Source: Sarcomyxa edulis (taxonomy: Eukaryota > Basidiomycota > Agaricomycetes > Agaricales > Mycenaceae). From it: a DNA stretch of 64,000 nt. The stretch is taken from positions 62,001 through 126,000 of the forward strand of contig QUOL01000020.1 of the NCBI GenBank assembly GCA_009761415.1, read 5' to 3'. Under the pieces are notes generated by a model. That model was not told the origin of the DNA and searched no databases. It saw only the letters and a program-made list of their open reading frames with translations. The translations under genes were made by a program, and so were the position numbers. Positions within the stretch are counted from its first letter, which is position 1, and each line of letters starts with the position of its first letter. Positions 52,025 to 63,709 of the stretch are shown in pieces.

Positions 52025-52283
52025 AGGCAACTCTCGAGCAGGGTGCGGTCATGGATTCCTGTATGTTTTGTCTGGTGGATGGAAGTCAAGCAACAACTTC
52101 TTGTACGCTAATGTCGATCTCATATTCTATCAAATATATTCCCATTTTAACATCAAAAGCAAGGCAGAGCGATTAATACAACATCAGGTGGTAATCTGCC
52201 ATGCACAGATGCTATGTTAGTACATCGTTATTAATGTTAATCAAGAATCTCCGAAAAGAAGCATCATTATCGACGCCAGAACA

Positions 52284-54244
52284 TCAAGCTCTTTCGAACG
52301 GCAGGTAGGTGTCCTGCATAAGGGTGTCAGTCTTGCGGCGACGAAAGATTGAGCACAAACACTCACCGAAGATAATCACAGGGCCCCAGCCAGCTAAGAC
52401 CAATGCAACATGCTGAGTACCGAACGGAGTCGGCGATTGCCCGCGTGCAACATCGACGATGGTGGATATAGCGGCTAACGCCTGAACAGTGACGAATGCA
52501 CTATGCAATGCTATGAGGGAGAAAAAACGCGGCGAAGCAGTCACTGAAACTTACAACTGAAATAAAATAAGTCTCCAGATAGCTGGTGCTAGAGTAGGAA
52601 GCGGCCGTCGAGACTTCTGACTTGAGAATTCTAGTTCAAAATGTCAGCGTAGCTGGTCAATCCCGTCAGTGGCTCTTGATAGTAAGATCAACGACTTACT
52701 ATGGGGTAAATGTTGCATCGGATCGATACCGTCGAATTTTGAATCCTCGATAGACTCTATTTCGTCGAACTCTCCATCGAATTCAATCTCGGATTTCGTG
52801 CGTCCCCCTGGGCTCATATTTGTCATATCCCATCTGAGAGAACTCAGTCGATCGGTCTCAATCGACCGTTTGGTATCTCCAGCAATAGTTGTATTTGTCT
52901 GCCAGTGCTGTTCTGGCGGCGTGTGTTCTTCTGATATGTTTGAGTTGACCGTGGGTGTGTTGCTTGGCGGCGCGAATGTGGGGAATGCAGATGATACCGG
53001 AGAGTCTGGTTCGTCAGGCAGTAAGTCGGGTGCGGTAGATGACGGTGATGCACCGAGGACATCCATAGCCAGATCCAAAGGCGGAGGACTAAATGGAAGG
53101 TGGAATCGGCGAGCTGAGAGGATCGGACTCACAGGTTCTCGACCTGGAGACTTGGGAAAAGAAAATGTCATCGATGGTGATGGAGAGGGTATAGTGCGGC
53201 CTAATGGCAGCGTCGGGCGTCGCAAACGACGAGGCAAAGGACTAAAATTGTCTGCGGTTGCCTCGTTCTCCAGAGTTTCACCCTTCCGAGCACGTTCGAG
53301 GTGCTGGTACGTTTTACAAACTCGGATAACGGAAACGATGGACAGGTAGAGACAGGGTATTCCCAATACGAATGGGATTCCAGCGTATCCAAAGAAACGA
53401 ACCCTACACACACAGTCAATCATGAGGTGGCATGTGCAGATGCGGAGGATATGGGAAATCAGTACCATAATGGATGAGTGGCATCACAGTGTAGATCATT
53501 CGAGGGCTGGGCCGCATCTAATTTGAGAATAAGAGATATTTGCACGGCGGATGCAGTCACGGGAAGAATACACAGGGGTGCAATGTATCGGGGGTGCCAT
53601 TTCAAGGCGCTAAAGGACGTAATTTAGATAGAAAATAGGTATGGTATGCCATAACTACTGCATACCTTCCCGGGCCATTCAGCCATCCTTTAGGTTGCAG
53701 GACACATAACGTGGTGGCAATTGAGAAGGACGTAGCCACGCCTGCCAAAACGAAGGCAGAGAATCCAATTATGACGGTTTGCGCTACTCACAAGGTTAGC
53801 CTACCATCATAGTTATACTTACATCAGAGTGTACGAAACGCACCGATACAAAAAGCCTTTGGCATAAGATAAGGGTCCATCCTCCAGATAAGTCCTACGG
53901 GGGACACAAGACGGTCAAGAAGTCCGTAACCATGCAAGATGCACGACAACGCGTAGACGCTTACCTAGGCAGAATACTCCCTGCATTAGGGTATCAGCAA
54001 TGCAGTAAAGTACTGGAAACCAGTATGTCTCTATAACGGCCGCATACGCTATGAGGACAGCCCAGCAGCTCAACATCCCTGGCATAGCAACGACATGAAC
54101 GGTGATCTCGAATACAAGAAATAGACCAGCAGACCAGATAATGAGAGCGTGAACCACACTATCTTGAGGCTGTAGGGCAGCATGACGGCCCAGAGACTTT
54201 GACCGTCCAGAAAGTGTAACGAACGCGCGCCCTGCGATGAACAA
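52284..54244 (-). CDS. Seven-helix receptor-like (GPCR-like) membrane protein
   Basis: About seven hydrophobic segments in order: ALIIWSAGLFLVFEITVHVV, SCWAVLIAYAAVIETYWFPV, TVIIGFSAFVLAGVATSFSI, YIAPLCILPVTASAVQISLI, FGYAGIPFVLGIPCLYLSIV, then two near the end (ALHSAFVTVQALAAISTI and VALVLAGWGPVIIFGECLCS). Between segments five and six lies a cytosolic loop of roughly 200 residues, rich in Ser/Pro and acidic residues, with repeated SPP/PSPS sites. The short tail is basic then acidic (RRRKTDTLMQDT). The layout matches a fungal GPCR with an unusually large third loop, but I cannot name the ligand class. The 5' end is unresolved: the frame has no ATG before the first helix, so an upstream exon or a start near 54303 in another frame is likely. 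Confidence 0.65.
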
Positions 54245-54424
54245 TGAGGGGATGAAACAGCCTCGGGATGAGGCTTTCTCCAGATTTTCCCTCCATCAAT
54301 TTCCATAATTAAATTAAGTCCGAGATGTAAAAATTCTCGAGTAGATCAGATTAGATCTCGAGTCGGGACCCCAGGTACCTCTGACATCGTGCCTCTTCGT
54401 GCCTTCGTCGTTGAACGGAAGAAT

Positions 54425-55264
54425 GGGTGACTTCCCGTAAGAATCTACAGACGAAATTCCATCAAATCTGTCTGCAGATGTCGCCATGCCGGGATGACGA
54501 GCGCAAATTCAATTAATTTGGAGGTCCGCTGGTCAAAAGTTACCTCTGCAGATTTTCGCGTCGTCAAGACGTTTCCACGACAAATTCCCATTCTACAGAG
54601 GGGTCATGACCCCCCTACAGACCTCAGAATACGTCGAATTTTATCTTTCGTCGCATAATATTCATATATCCGAGTGTCGATCATGTTTTCAGACTCCGTG
54701 GCTTTCAATCGCCACTTATTAAGAGCAATACCAGCTGAGTGTTTCCTATTTCTTTCTCTTCCCTTACTGTCTTTACTTTTTTTCCTTCACTCTACGGCAT
54801 TTTCATATTTTTGCCCCATGGATTCAAGAATTTTCCGAAGTAAGTCCCAGGTCCAACGCGAAGATACTAGCGGAGCCCGTCAATCTTACACACTCCCTCC
54901 TATGGCTCGTCACTCGGAACCTCTCTTTCACTGACGACCAGTTTTCTTGCCTAACCCATACACCCATACACCTCTCCCTCTTCCTCGATAGACACCGAGG
55001 AGAAGAGTGAGACCCAAAGCAGCTTGTATCGAACAGTTTCGTCATCGAGTCGCGCCTCTTCCTCGAGAAGACGAAGAGAGTAGATCGTCTGGCATGGCAA
55101 GCGAAAAAACTCAAGGGAGATCTTGTGATCTGAATGTTTCCATGCTGTAGATTTACAGACTTTGAGCTTACGGTTTGCAGACGTCGCTGTAGATTTATTT
55201 GAAATTGTTCGGAGCTCGAAATTTAGCATCAGAATCTACAGAAAAACCTTACGGGAAGTCACCC
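54425..55264. mobile_element. 840-bp non-autonomous DNA transposon candidate with 17-bp perfect TIRs
   Basis: GGGTGACTTCCCGTAAG at 54425-54441 is repeated as its exact reverse complement at 55248-55264. Both ends are flanked by AAT, a possible 3-bp target duplication. Just inside the ends, and scattered through, are repeats of CTGTAGATT/CTGCAGATT on both strands (about 54441, 54468, 54545, 54593, 55145, 55185, 55231). Such subterminal repeats are typical transposase-binding sites. There is no transposase frame; short open frames inside look random. The family cannot be fixed by eye. Confidence 0.7.
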
Positions 55265-55477
55265 AATATTTCAAGTACGGGACTTATCAGTTCCTCAGCG
55301 TCAAGGAGAGAAGATTCGATGTACCTTCGATCTTCTCTTCTCTCAGGAAATACAATGGTTGACCCGTCATTGAATTTTCACGAGTGGATGTGGGAAAAGA
55401 GGTGACAGAAAAATATGTGCAACGTGCGATACGCCACGATAATAAGAATCGGTATGAGACAATACTTCCACAGAAGC

Positions 55478-58157
55478 CCTAGTAAAGTCGAAGAGCATCG
55501 AAAACGATGTTCGGAGATCTATGAGGGAGATAGCTTTCCGTAAATAACCGCCTAAGATCTGACGGAAGTATGCACACGTACAGGTATTCATCTCCAGAAG
55601 AGCCAGAAATAACGTTGATCACTATAACGTTGACGGTAGATCCAGTGAAGAGAATCCCAGTAGCTATAAGATATAACGTGTTTCAGCTGATGCAATGCAC
55701 GAAGGACCGACAGATACTCACGGATGTCAACAGTGTACATAATGTTCTATTGTATCCAAGAACCCTTTAGCAAGCTCCTCAAGTCGGAACCAAGGTCACT
55801 CACATTTCCGCGCCATGTTCCACGAGTGACACCTCGACTGTCCGGTTGGTTTGGAACCGGTGGGGAAGGACCTGTCCATCCATTGACAGTGACCTGTGGA
55901 CGGCCACCTATTATGAAATCAGATAGGATCAATATAGTATTCGGCCACGGAAGACGAAAGATAGGGATTCGAAATTTTACCAGCAAAAGCCAAAGTTGTA
56001 CCAATCTCCAGAGTTCTAGCGCCACCTTGGCCGGAAGCTAGAGCGAATCGGACGGTAACTGCGCCAATTGCCTGCAGTCAAATAGAGATGGTGAGTTACC
56101 GGGAAATGGAGAAATCGTGAAATCAAATTATTTGACCTGGAAAGCAGCCATAGGGAAGAAACCAATGTCTTGCTGGCCGACAGTATACGTCACTTTTGGG
56201 ATAAATGCAAAAAGTCAATTCCAGAGATAAGCCTTGGCGTTTTCCAGAGCTTGCCTGGCCCCCAAATATGCATTCGAGTATCGGATGGGCTACATGAAGA
56301 AACGGGTTGACTGATGTGATTATACGGAGATCAGAAGACGTACTGCATAGTCTCTATCATATCTGCATTTAGGAATCCTCTCGGGGTCCCATCAAAGTCA
56401 CCGATTTGCCAGATAACAGAAGGATTCTATTGAACGAGAAGTATGCAGTGAACACTATAAATTCGATAAACACACTTACTGCCTCGGTTGACGCGATGTT
56501 GGACGTGGTAGTACCTCCAGCAGAAACTGTGACAGTCTGACTTGCGACTGCCAGCTCTACCTTGTAGACTGGAGAGCTCGATTAGCCATACACTGACTCA
56601 CGCATATGTGGACATGAACATACGCGTCATGGTGTATGTGCCTGGCTTCATAGCAGGGGACGTGAAAGCGCCGGACGTAGATGCTCGTACCCTGCACAGA
56701 AATTTAGGTTGACGTCGGTGAAATTAGTTGGGATATACATACCAATATTCAGCAGCAGAATTGCTCCATCCAACGGAAATGAGAGAACTGAAAGCCGAAG
56801 CAATTCCACTAGCCGTCCCCTTGACATGTCCACGACCGGATGCTTCGACAAACCCAGTGACACTAAGGCCCGCCCAGAAGGCGGTGTCTTCAAGAATTGC
56901 CAAAGGTGTGAATATATGGTGGAACTCAATTGATACAAGTGACAAGACAGACCAATAGTGTTTGTAGGAGTGGCACCAGTAGTGAACCAAAGAGCGTAGG
57001 GGCCGTGCAGACCCATCCGGTCCGCTGGATATAGTCAGTCAATATAGCAATCTTCGAAAGCAAGGCACATGAGCTTACATTCTGTCTGCGTGTGGCCGGA
57101 GTTCTTCGTGTAACCCGTAAGTTATGGTTCAGTCATTACAATATCAGACAGAAGAATCACCATATCTGTCTCAAAACCGTCAGATGACGCCATGAATGAA
57201 GAGGAGGTATCGACGAACAGAAATATAATTCTTGTTGGGCAGTACCCTGGTTGTCGATGTCTCTGAAGAATGGACCACCAGAACTACTTTCGAAGCCACT
57301 GCTGGTGATCATCATGAAAGCGCCGATACCACTACCAGTGACCCCACGGACCGAGTCGTCGATGAACTGTCTTGACGAGTAGACTGTTTGTACAGAGATA
57401 TAAGCACGCATGAGAAACGGAAACTGTGGCCGAAACATACATTTTGAGCGAGTCTGGCCATTAACAAGGAAGACATCCGATCCTTCGACCGCAGTCCCAC
57501 CATTGACTTCAGAGACTGCGTAGCCATTGGGAAGGGTAGCCTTGTTTAGTCGAGCGATGAAACGTAGCTCGCCAACTGAAGGTTCTGCAGTGGTGCTGAG
57601 TAACAAAGTTAGACCCCAAAATGTTGGATATAGTAGGCATGCATACTAGGTCGCCATGTGGATGGCAGGGTCTGTATATCTCGCCACATAGTACCTGATG
57701 GTGGATATTGAGCAATTGTAACGCCGGAAGGCTGGAAATATAATCACTGAATCAGAGTGCTCGTAGTGCAAGTGATTTTGATGTAGTTGTTGTCATTTCC
57801 AGTCTGAACCCAGGTGCAGGTAGCCCCTATGCCAGACGCGATCTGACTATGCTTTCCACTCTGGTCTTGTGCCTTGAAAGCAAAATTAGCACGAATATAG
57901 CAGTCTTGTTCCATGAGTGCATACCTGTATGCCATTGAAAAGAATCGAAGTAATGTCACCAGTAGTTGAGTCGACTATACAAAAAAAACCTGTCAGACAC
58001 GCGAAGCTTCGAAACCCTCATGAGACTGACCAGTGAATATGAGCCCCGCAGACGTGTCGACGATGAAGTTGTTGCCAGAGACAGTGAGGCCAAAGCCGAG
58101 AACAGAAGAAACGAAGGTGCTAAGACAAAGCAAAATGCTGAAGATATGGTACAGCAT
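55478..58157 (-). CDS. Secreted rhamnogalacturonan lyase, PL4 family
   Basis: Cleaves the rhamnogalacturonan I backbone of pectin by beta-elimination. Start 58157 gives a signal peptide ([20 protein letters not shown] then GF). Family blocks: [35 protein letters not shown]-type stretch [73 protein letters not shown] and [18 protein letters not shown]. The fibronectin-III-like domain ([20 protein letters not shown]) and C-terminal CBM-like domain ([40 protein letters not shown]) follow, ending VFDALRLY, stop 55478-55480. More than ten short introns. A plant-debris enzyme, consistent with a saprotrophic or plant-associated lifestyle. Confidence 0.87.
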
Positions 58158-58803
58158 CTTGAAAAGCGCCTGTTGCAAAGACGCTGGAGCAAGAGATGAA
58201 GCAATCGCAAGACAATTTTCATGCTCTTATAGCATGATATCTGGAACTAATTTTTCCGAAATCATCCCCATACAGTCCTGTGAACGTGCACGATCCAATG
58301 GCCATGCTGCTCGTGGCAGCGGCCCATGACGACGAGTTTCTATAGTACTGATTCGCTGAAGAACCTCGGATGGAACAGAATTCTCGAGGACGGCCCGCGG
58401 GAAGAGGCGGGAGGATATTGGAGATTTGAACGAGGCGCCTCGTGATAACGGCCGCCAAGAGGGGCCGAATTCACATCAAATTATCCTAAAAGACAAGTAA
58501 GTGCTTCTTGAGGTAGATCAGTTGTACCAGTCGCATGACGATAACATGAGACGAAATTTCAATCTGCAAGAAATGGAACGATACTACCACACGTTGTGGA
58601 AGTATCAGAGATTTATGAACGTGGTTGAAAGCAAGAAGGAGCACGAGGAAGCACGAAACGCCTGAGAAAAAGTAGAACGTTGTGACGCTTCGCGACAAAG
58701 TCACGAGTTGTGACAGACTGATTTCAACGTTCGGCAAAATTGGGGAACTAGCCTAGTCACTGTATTGGTCAATATATGCCTTAGATCCACATAAACCTTA
58801 CTA
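58158..58803. other. Spacer between rhamnogalacturonan lyase and PTEN
   Basis: Promoter of the lyase and 3' UTR of the PTEN gene, both on the minus strand. No supported gene; small open frames overlap both strands without protein-like content. Confidence 0.35.
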
Positions 58804-60999
58804 TCAGTTCTCCGCCGCCTGTTTGGCCTCTACAGCGTCACCTACTCTCCCAGACGTCACAGCTTCAACCGTCGCAGCGAAGCCTGTCGGCTCATCCGCC
58901 TTGGATTCTTCGCTGGTCTGTCTAGCAGGTGGCTGAACATCCTCAGAGTCTGTCTGAGGCACCCACTCAAGACTGATTTCAACATCGATGATCGCACTTC
59001 CTACTCCCAATGGAAAGTCGATTTCTTTTCGCGCCAAGACGAAACGGGTAGGTGATTGAGGAGAAGATGACGAAGTAGGAGTTGGATGAGGCATGTGGAA
59101 CGTGGGTATGAACCAGATCCATCCCATGAATACCTACACAGACCATCAGGTTGGATCAGGCGAATAAGACAAATGCAAAACTTACTTGGCCCATGTAGAG
59201 TTTGACCCGGACTTCTCGTCCAGCATCCAATATGACTCCGTCGATATCCTTGACGGATGGTGTGAGTTCGTTCACCGAATTGTTTTCGGAAATAGGGGCG
59301 CTGTTCGTGATGTGCGGGTGCAACGTAGCGTTATCCTCCGGTAGCCCATCCCGTAGATCGGTCCAATTGTCATTCGATAATGGTCGCAGAGAGTATGTTG
59401 TGATTTTCCTATCCTGACAATCACAAAACATGACATCAAGACCGGAAAAAATATATCGAAAATGGTACAAAACTCACCTCACCGTCGTCCGACTTCGACT
59501 CTTCCTTCGTGATTGGATTTTCCCCGATAGCTCCCAACCTGGCGAAACTTCTGACCATTTTCTCCTTATCCCAGTTTCCATCTGCAAAAATATTCGAAAC
59601 AGATTCGCCGTCCATCATATCCGAATGTTCCTTTCTCCTTCCCATATGTCCTCCTTCGTCTCGGGTGTGGACCTCCCACCGTTCAAGCAGATCCACAAAA
59701 TCATCATTATACCGAGCGAGGGAGACCCAAACGTGTCCATTGCCGTTCAGATTAGCCATTACAGACCCTGACTTCCCGACATTCGTTCTATCCAGAACCA
59801 TATTCGCCATCTTTACGAGGTTCATCTTCATTCCAGAAGTCTCCTTCATCCGAAGTTTAATCTGCGTGAGCCTGACTTTGGGTTTGATAAGTGCGGGATC
59901 ATTTGACGGGCCTGGAAGTGCCCATAGATGTGAAGGAGCTTCGTGCGCGAGAATCAAAGACCAGTAGTGAAGCCAACGTCTTTGACTGGGTATACTGACT
60001 CCTTGTTTGGCTTTCTGATCTGGGGAAGAGGGAGCCTTCATTCGACGTGAAGTGTGTAGATCCAGAACTCCCTGTAAAGAGTCGGAGAATGACTTTACAG
60101 GGACCGGTGCGATAATCGGAGTAGGTGAGTCGGTGCGTGGTTCTTCCGCGTCTAGGATCTGTGGTTTGGAGGGATCATGCGCGGGTGTGACTGGTTTGGA
60201 AGGGGGTTCGTCACTTCTATCCTCGGGGATTGCTTGGGTGACATCATCTGCACGAATTTTGGCCCACTGCTTGGAGTTATAGCTGCGTTGAAGACGGGGA
60301 GGCGTCGGGTCTTCGTCTAATGATAGAAGATAGGTACACGCCATAGTCCCAGATCTGCCCTTCCCAGCTAGAAAGATGGATGAGGATTCGTCAAAGAGTG
60401 AACAATTGCTATAAACCCTCTTGTCGTACCTTTACAGTGAATAACGGCGACTCGATCTGGATCTCCAGTCAGCCAAATTCGCATCTCTCGGGCAAATAGC
60501 GGCATAATAGCAAGGGGTGGTGCACTGTGTGAGCCAAGTAATGAACATCTCTGGGCCCACAGAACGAGTATACGTTCCTCACTGATGATCGGGGAACGGA
60601 AATCGACTGACTCTCCCATCCCAGATGCTATCTGGATACGAGTTTTCCCTGATTGGACACAGATTGAACACCTATGCATTCGATTGACATCCAGCAGCGG
60701 TAGCTGTATTGCTATGTCAGAGTGCGCACCCAAAAGTTCTTCCCATGCCGATGTTCCAAAAACTTTTTGGTATCCTCTCTGCGATTGCGGTATAATCCTT
60801 CAATTCCAGCGGCTGGGTATCCCATTATGATGATCTGATCAGTTATGTAGACCAAATCTGTTGATAGATGGTGTCGGTATCGGTATCTAGGTGAATCCTC
60901 GATAGATCAACTTCTACTCACCTAGCTCAAGGTCCAAATTCCCATCCTTGAATCGTGCTTTGTTTCCAGAGACGATTCGTCGAATAAAATCGGTCATAT
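58804..60999 (-). CDS. PTEN-family phosphoinositide 3-phosphatase
   Basis: Removes the 3-phosphate of PtdIns(3,4,5)P3. Starts MTDFIRRIVSGNKARFKDGN then LDLEL, close to human PTEN in the first residues. Next come VYITDQIIIMGYPAAGIEGL, YRN and FNFCPIRENSYP. The catalytic P-loop is HCKAGKGRSG; an intron splits it after HCK, and AGKGRSGTMACTYLLS opens the next exon. The WPD-like Asp is in FPFPDH. After a long Ser/Pro/Glu-rich insert comes the C2-like domain (PKVRLTQIKLRMKETSGMK, VWVSLARYNDDFVDLLERW, REVRVKLYMGQ). The C-terminal tail is acidic and Thr-rich, ending EAKQAAEN. Larger than animal PTEN because of the insert. About seven introns. Confidence 0.9.
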
Positions 61000-61351
61000 C
61001 CAGGCGTCAAGATAACGAGCTAAACCTCTGATAGAAAGTTCAGATGGGGTGGATATGATGGAGGGGAGCAAGAAGAAAGAGCGTCCAAATCCAAGTCGAC
61101 GTCATGGTCATTACCAAAGTAAAAATAGGCCTTGGAATTCGAAGCCTGGGCAAATTGAACATCTTTTCGAATGCGTCTCAGAAAGAAGAATAGGTTGACA
61201 TATATGGAGATTCCAGTACGGGGTTGCGCAGAGTTTAATCAAGACAAGGTCGTGTATATTTCGTGTAAAGATGGAGAGACGAGAGAAGAGAGAGAGAGAG
61301 AAATAAGTGGTATACATGAGTGTTAGGATGAACGTCGATGGACGTTCGACT
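61000..61351. other. Spacer between PTEN and cyclin copy 2
   Basis: PTEN promoter and 3' UTR of the minus-strand cyclin. A GAGAGA tract lies at 61270-61302. No gene. Confidence 0.35.
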
Positions 61352-63411
61352 TCAAACATAATATTGATCAGTATCGTCGTCTTCAAGGAGCCGTGCATCC
61401 TCCCTCTGTACACGAATCTCCATCTTCAGCGCATGCAGGTCTTGAGCCAAGGTGACCTTGGCGCCTTCGTCCCAATGCTCAAGGGCCCAGCGTCTCATGT
61501 AGAGGCTGGCCTACGAGAGAGAAAGAGGTAACGTCAATGACATTCAAAAGATGTGAGCGATGAAACATACCTTGAAGAAGCGTTTGCTGGCATATTTCTT
61601 GTAGAATGCTTCGTGCTTGATCGGGGCAATGATATAGTTCAGCATCAAAGTAGCTGCGGGGATCAGCTCGCGCTCGGTATAGGACGAGTAGTGGATCAAG
61701 TTGGGCGTCTAGAAAGATACGTGTCAACGTTTCGGTAATGGAAACTACGACCTGCGACTAACCCAATTCTCGCGTCCCAGACAAAGCCTCGCGAGCCAAA
61801 GGGCAGCCGCAGCCAACAGGGAAGGAGGCGTCGAGATCAACCTCCATTCCATGCACCCGATTTCCAACAAGTACTTCCCGACGGTCCTAGCTTGCAATTC
61901 GCAGTCGTCGGCCTTGCTGAACCGTCTCAGATAATCGAGAGGATTCGGATAGCTCAAGTTCCATTCGAGGGTCTTGAGAACGAAACGCTCCGCTTTCAAT
62001 ATCTCGGGGACGGAGTATAACGAGTCGGTGAGGAACGAGATCTCGGATACGGCGGGGGCCATTGTTTCTTCGTACTTGGCGGCGATGAAGAAGCAGGTGA
62101 TGCCGACGAGTTGGAACTTGGAGAGGGAGACGACGCGAGCGGATAGGAAGCGGTCCATGATGTTGATGCAGAGGAAGAGGGATTCCGGGAGGAGACGGAA
62201 GCGTGCGTGGACTTGGATGAGCCAGTCAATGAGGACTCCACGCGTGTGCCAATCTAATTCGGCTTGCGCTTCCATGTAGGCTGGGTTGGGAATGATTTTC
62301 AGCTGTGACGGAACGGGTTTCGATTAGTTGGGGACTGCGGGAGAGTTGTTTTTTTTCGAAATCGTACCTCGAGTTCTTTAAGATAGTTAAATACTTCTCC
62401 TACATATTCACTGACCATGAGGGGATCGTCCTCGTCCTCCGCATCGAGGTCGTCCCAAACTTCCACAGGCTCGGCTCTAGCCCGGACTCCTACTTCAACA
62501 GCCTCGACATCATCAGCGGCGAGTTCAGCTGCGACCCTATCGGCCTCTATCTGCGACTCGTCGTCCTGCTCCAAGAGCCTCGGAGGTGGCGCTTCAGGAG
62601 TGGTCGTGTGGCGTTTCTTGTAGATGCGACGCGACTCGGCCTCGTCTTCGACGACCTCGTGACGCACAGAGGCGACTTCCGTGTGACGAGCAGCCAAGGT
62701 GGGGAGGCGGCTTTCTCCGATGCTCTTACGAGTGAATACGCGAGGATGAGGGGCGGCAGGAGGGTCGACTTGCATCACATGGTCCGAAGGGGGTTGCTCG
62801 ACGACTGTTTCTTCCACCACCACCACAGCTACTTCTTCAACGTATTCCTCCTTGACATGATGCGAGTTCTGCTGTGAAGGCGCCGTCAACGTCGCGCTTC
62901 TGGTTTGTCGAGTCGTCACCGCGACATGGGTCCTGCTAGGCAAACGCTTGACAGTAGCGACCTTCTTCGGTGGCTCCACAACAGCATTGTGAGCAACAGC
63001 AACTGGTTTCTTCAATGCCGTTGTCTTTGATGCCTCTGCTTCCTTACCAGGGATCGCTTTAGGCTTTACATTTTTATTGTTCGATACCAAACCAGTAACC
63101 TCAACCAGGGCCTCACGCTTTCGTTTACCAACGAGGTTCTCCTTTTTAGCACGCGATGCGACGGTCGGTGCTGTAGCACCCCGACGCAGTACGGGAACGG
63201 CAGTGGCAGAGGATGACGCAGTGGGTTTGACGCGTGAAGTGGCTCGCATAGGGCGGTCCACAGGGTTCTCACTGTCCTTTACAGTGGTAATAGTCGCAAT
63301 GCGAGTGGAACGTGTAGTCCTTCGTACCTAAGATCATCATTGATCTTGACTGTTAGTCGCGTAATGAAGATGTCAAAAAAGGAGACGACTTGCAGGAATA
63401 TTTGATGCCAT
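61352..63411 (-). CDS. B-type mitotic cyclin, copy 2
   Basis: Paralogue of the cyclin at 11100-13116, on the same strand. The N-terminus aligns block by block: MASNIP, intron, VRRTTRSTR, VKDSENP, KRKREALVEVTGLVSNNK (the REALVEVTG destruction-box-like stretch), then DPLMVSEYVGEVFNYLKELE. Cyclin box: RGVLIDWLIQVHARFRLLPE, FLCINIMDRFLSARVVSLSK, FFIAAKYEETMAP; second fold ERFVLKTLEWNLSYPNPLDY and TPNLIHYSSY. C-terminus ends EDDDTDQYYV. The first exon codes only six residues and its intron (63328-63393, 66 bp) again starts GCAAGT. Copy 1 and copy 2 differ enough in the N-terminus to be old duplicates. The second box-proximal exon carries a clear ESSL-like linker variation. Confidence 0.92.
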
Positions 63412-63709
63412 TGTAATTAAAGAATAACGGGTAGGTGTCCAGTAATGTTAAAAAATGAACATGCAAGATATAGAAACAAGATGGGAGGAGGGGGAGGAGG
63501 AAGGTAGCGCGAGGTGGATGTTGAAGTTGAAGATGTGGAATTTGTGAAGAGATCGTCGGGATTCCAAATCTGGCTCCGGTTTCGGCAGTAATATGTCAAA
63601 ACAGGAGCGTCGCGTCAAGGTCACGTGTAATGGTTTAGACGCGCGTCTGGGCGCCTATCTGGGACAAGAAATACACACAAAAAATCACACTGATAGTCTG
63701 GGACAGCCG
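63412..63709. other. Promoter region of cyclin copy 2
   Basis: Contains GACGCGAC (minus strand, 63608-63615) and CACGTG at 63622-63627; no exact ACGCGT pair as upstream of copy 1. A GGA/GAG-rich tract lies at 63480-63510. Confidence 0.4.

Noticed and set aside
54674..54934. 86-codon frame with a hydrophobic stretch inside the TIR element
   Set aside because: Resembles chance coding in T/C-rich DNA; no transposase or membrane-protein family recognised.
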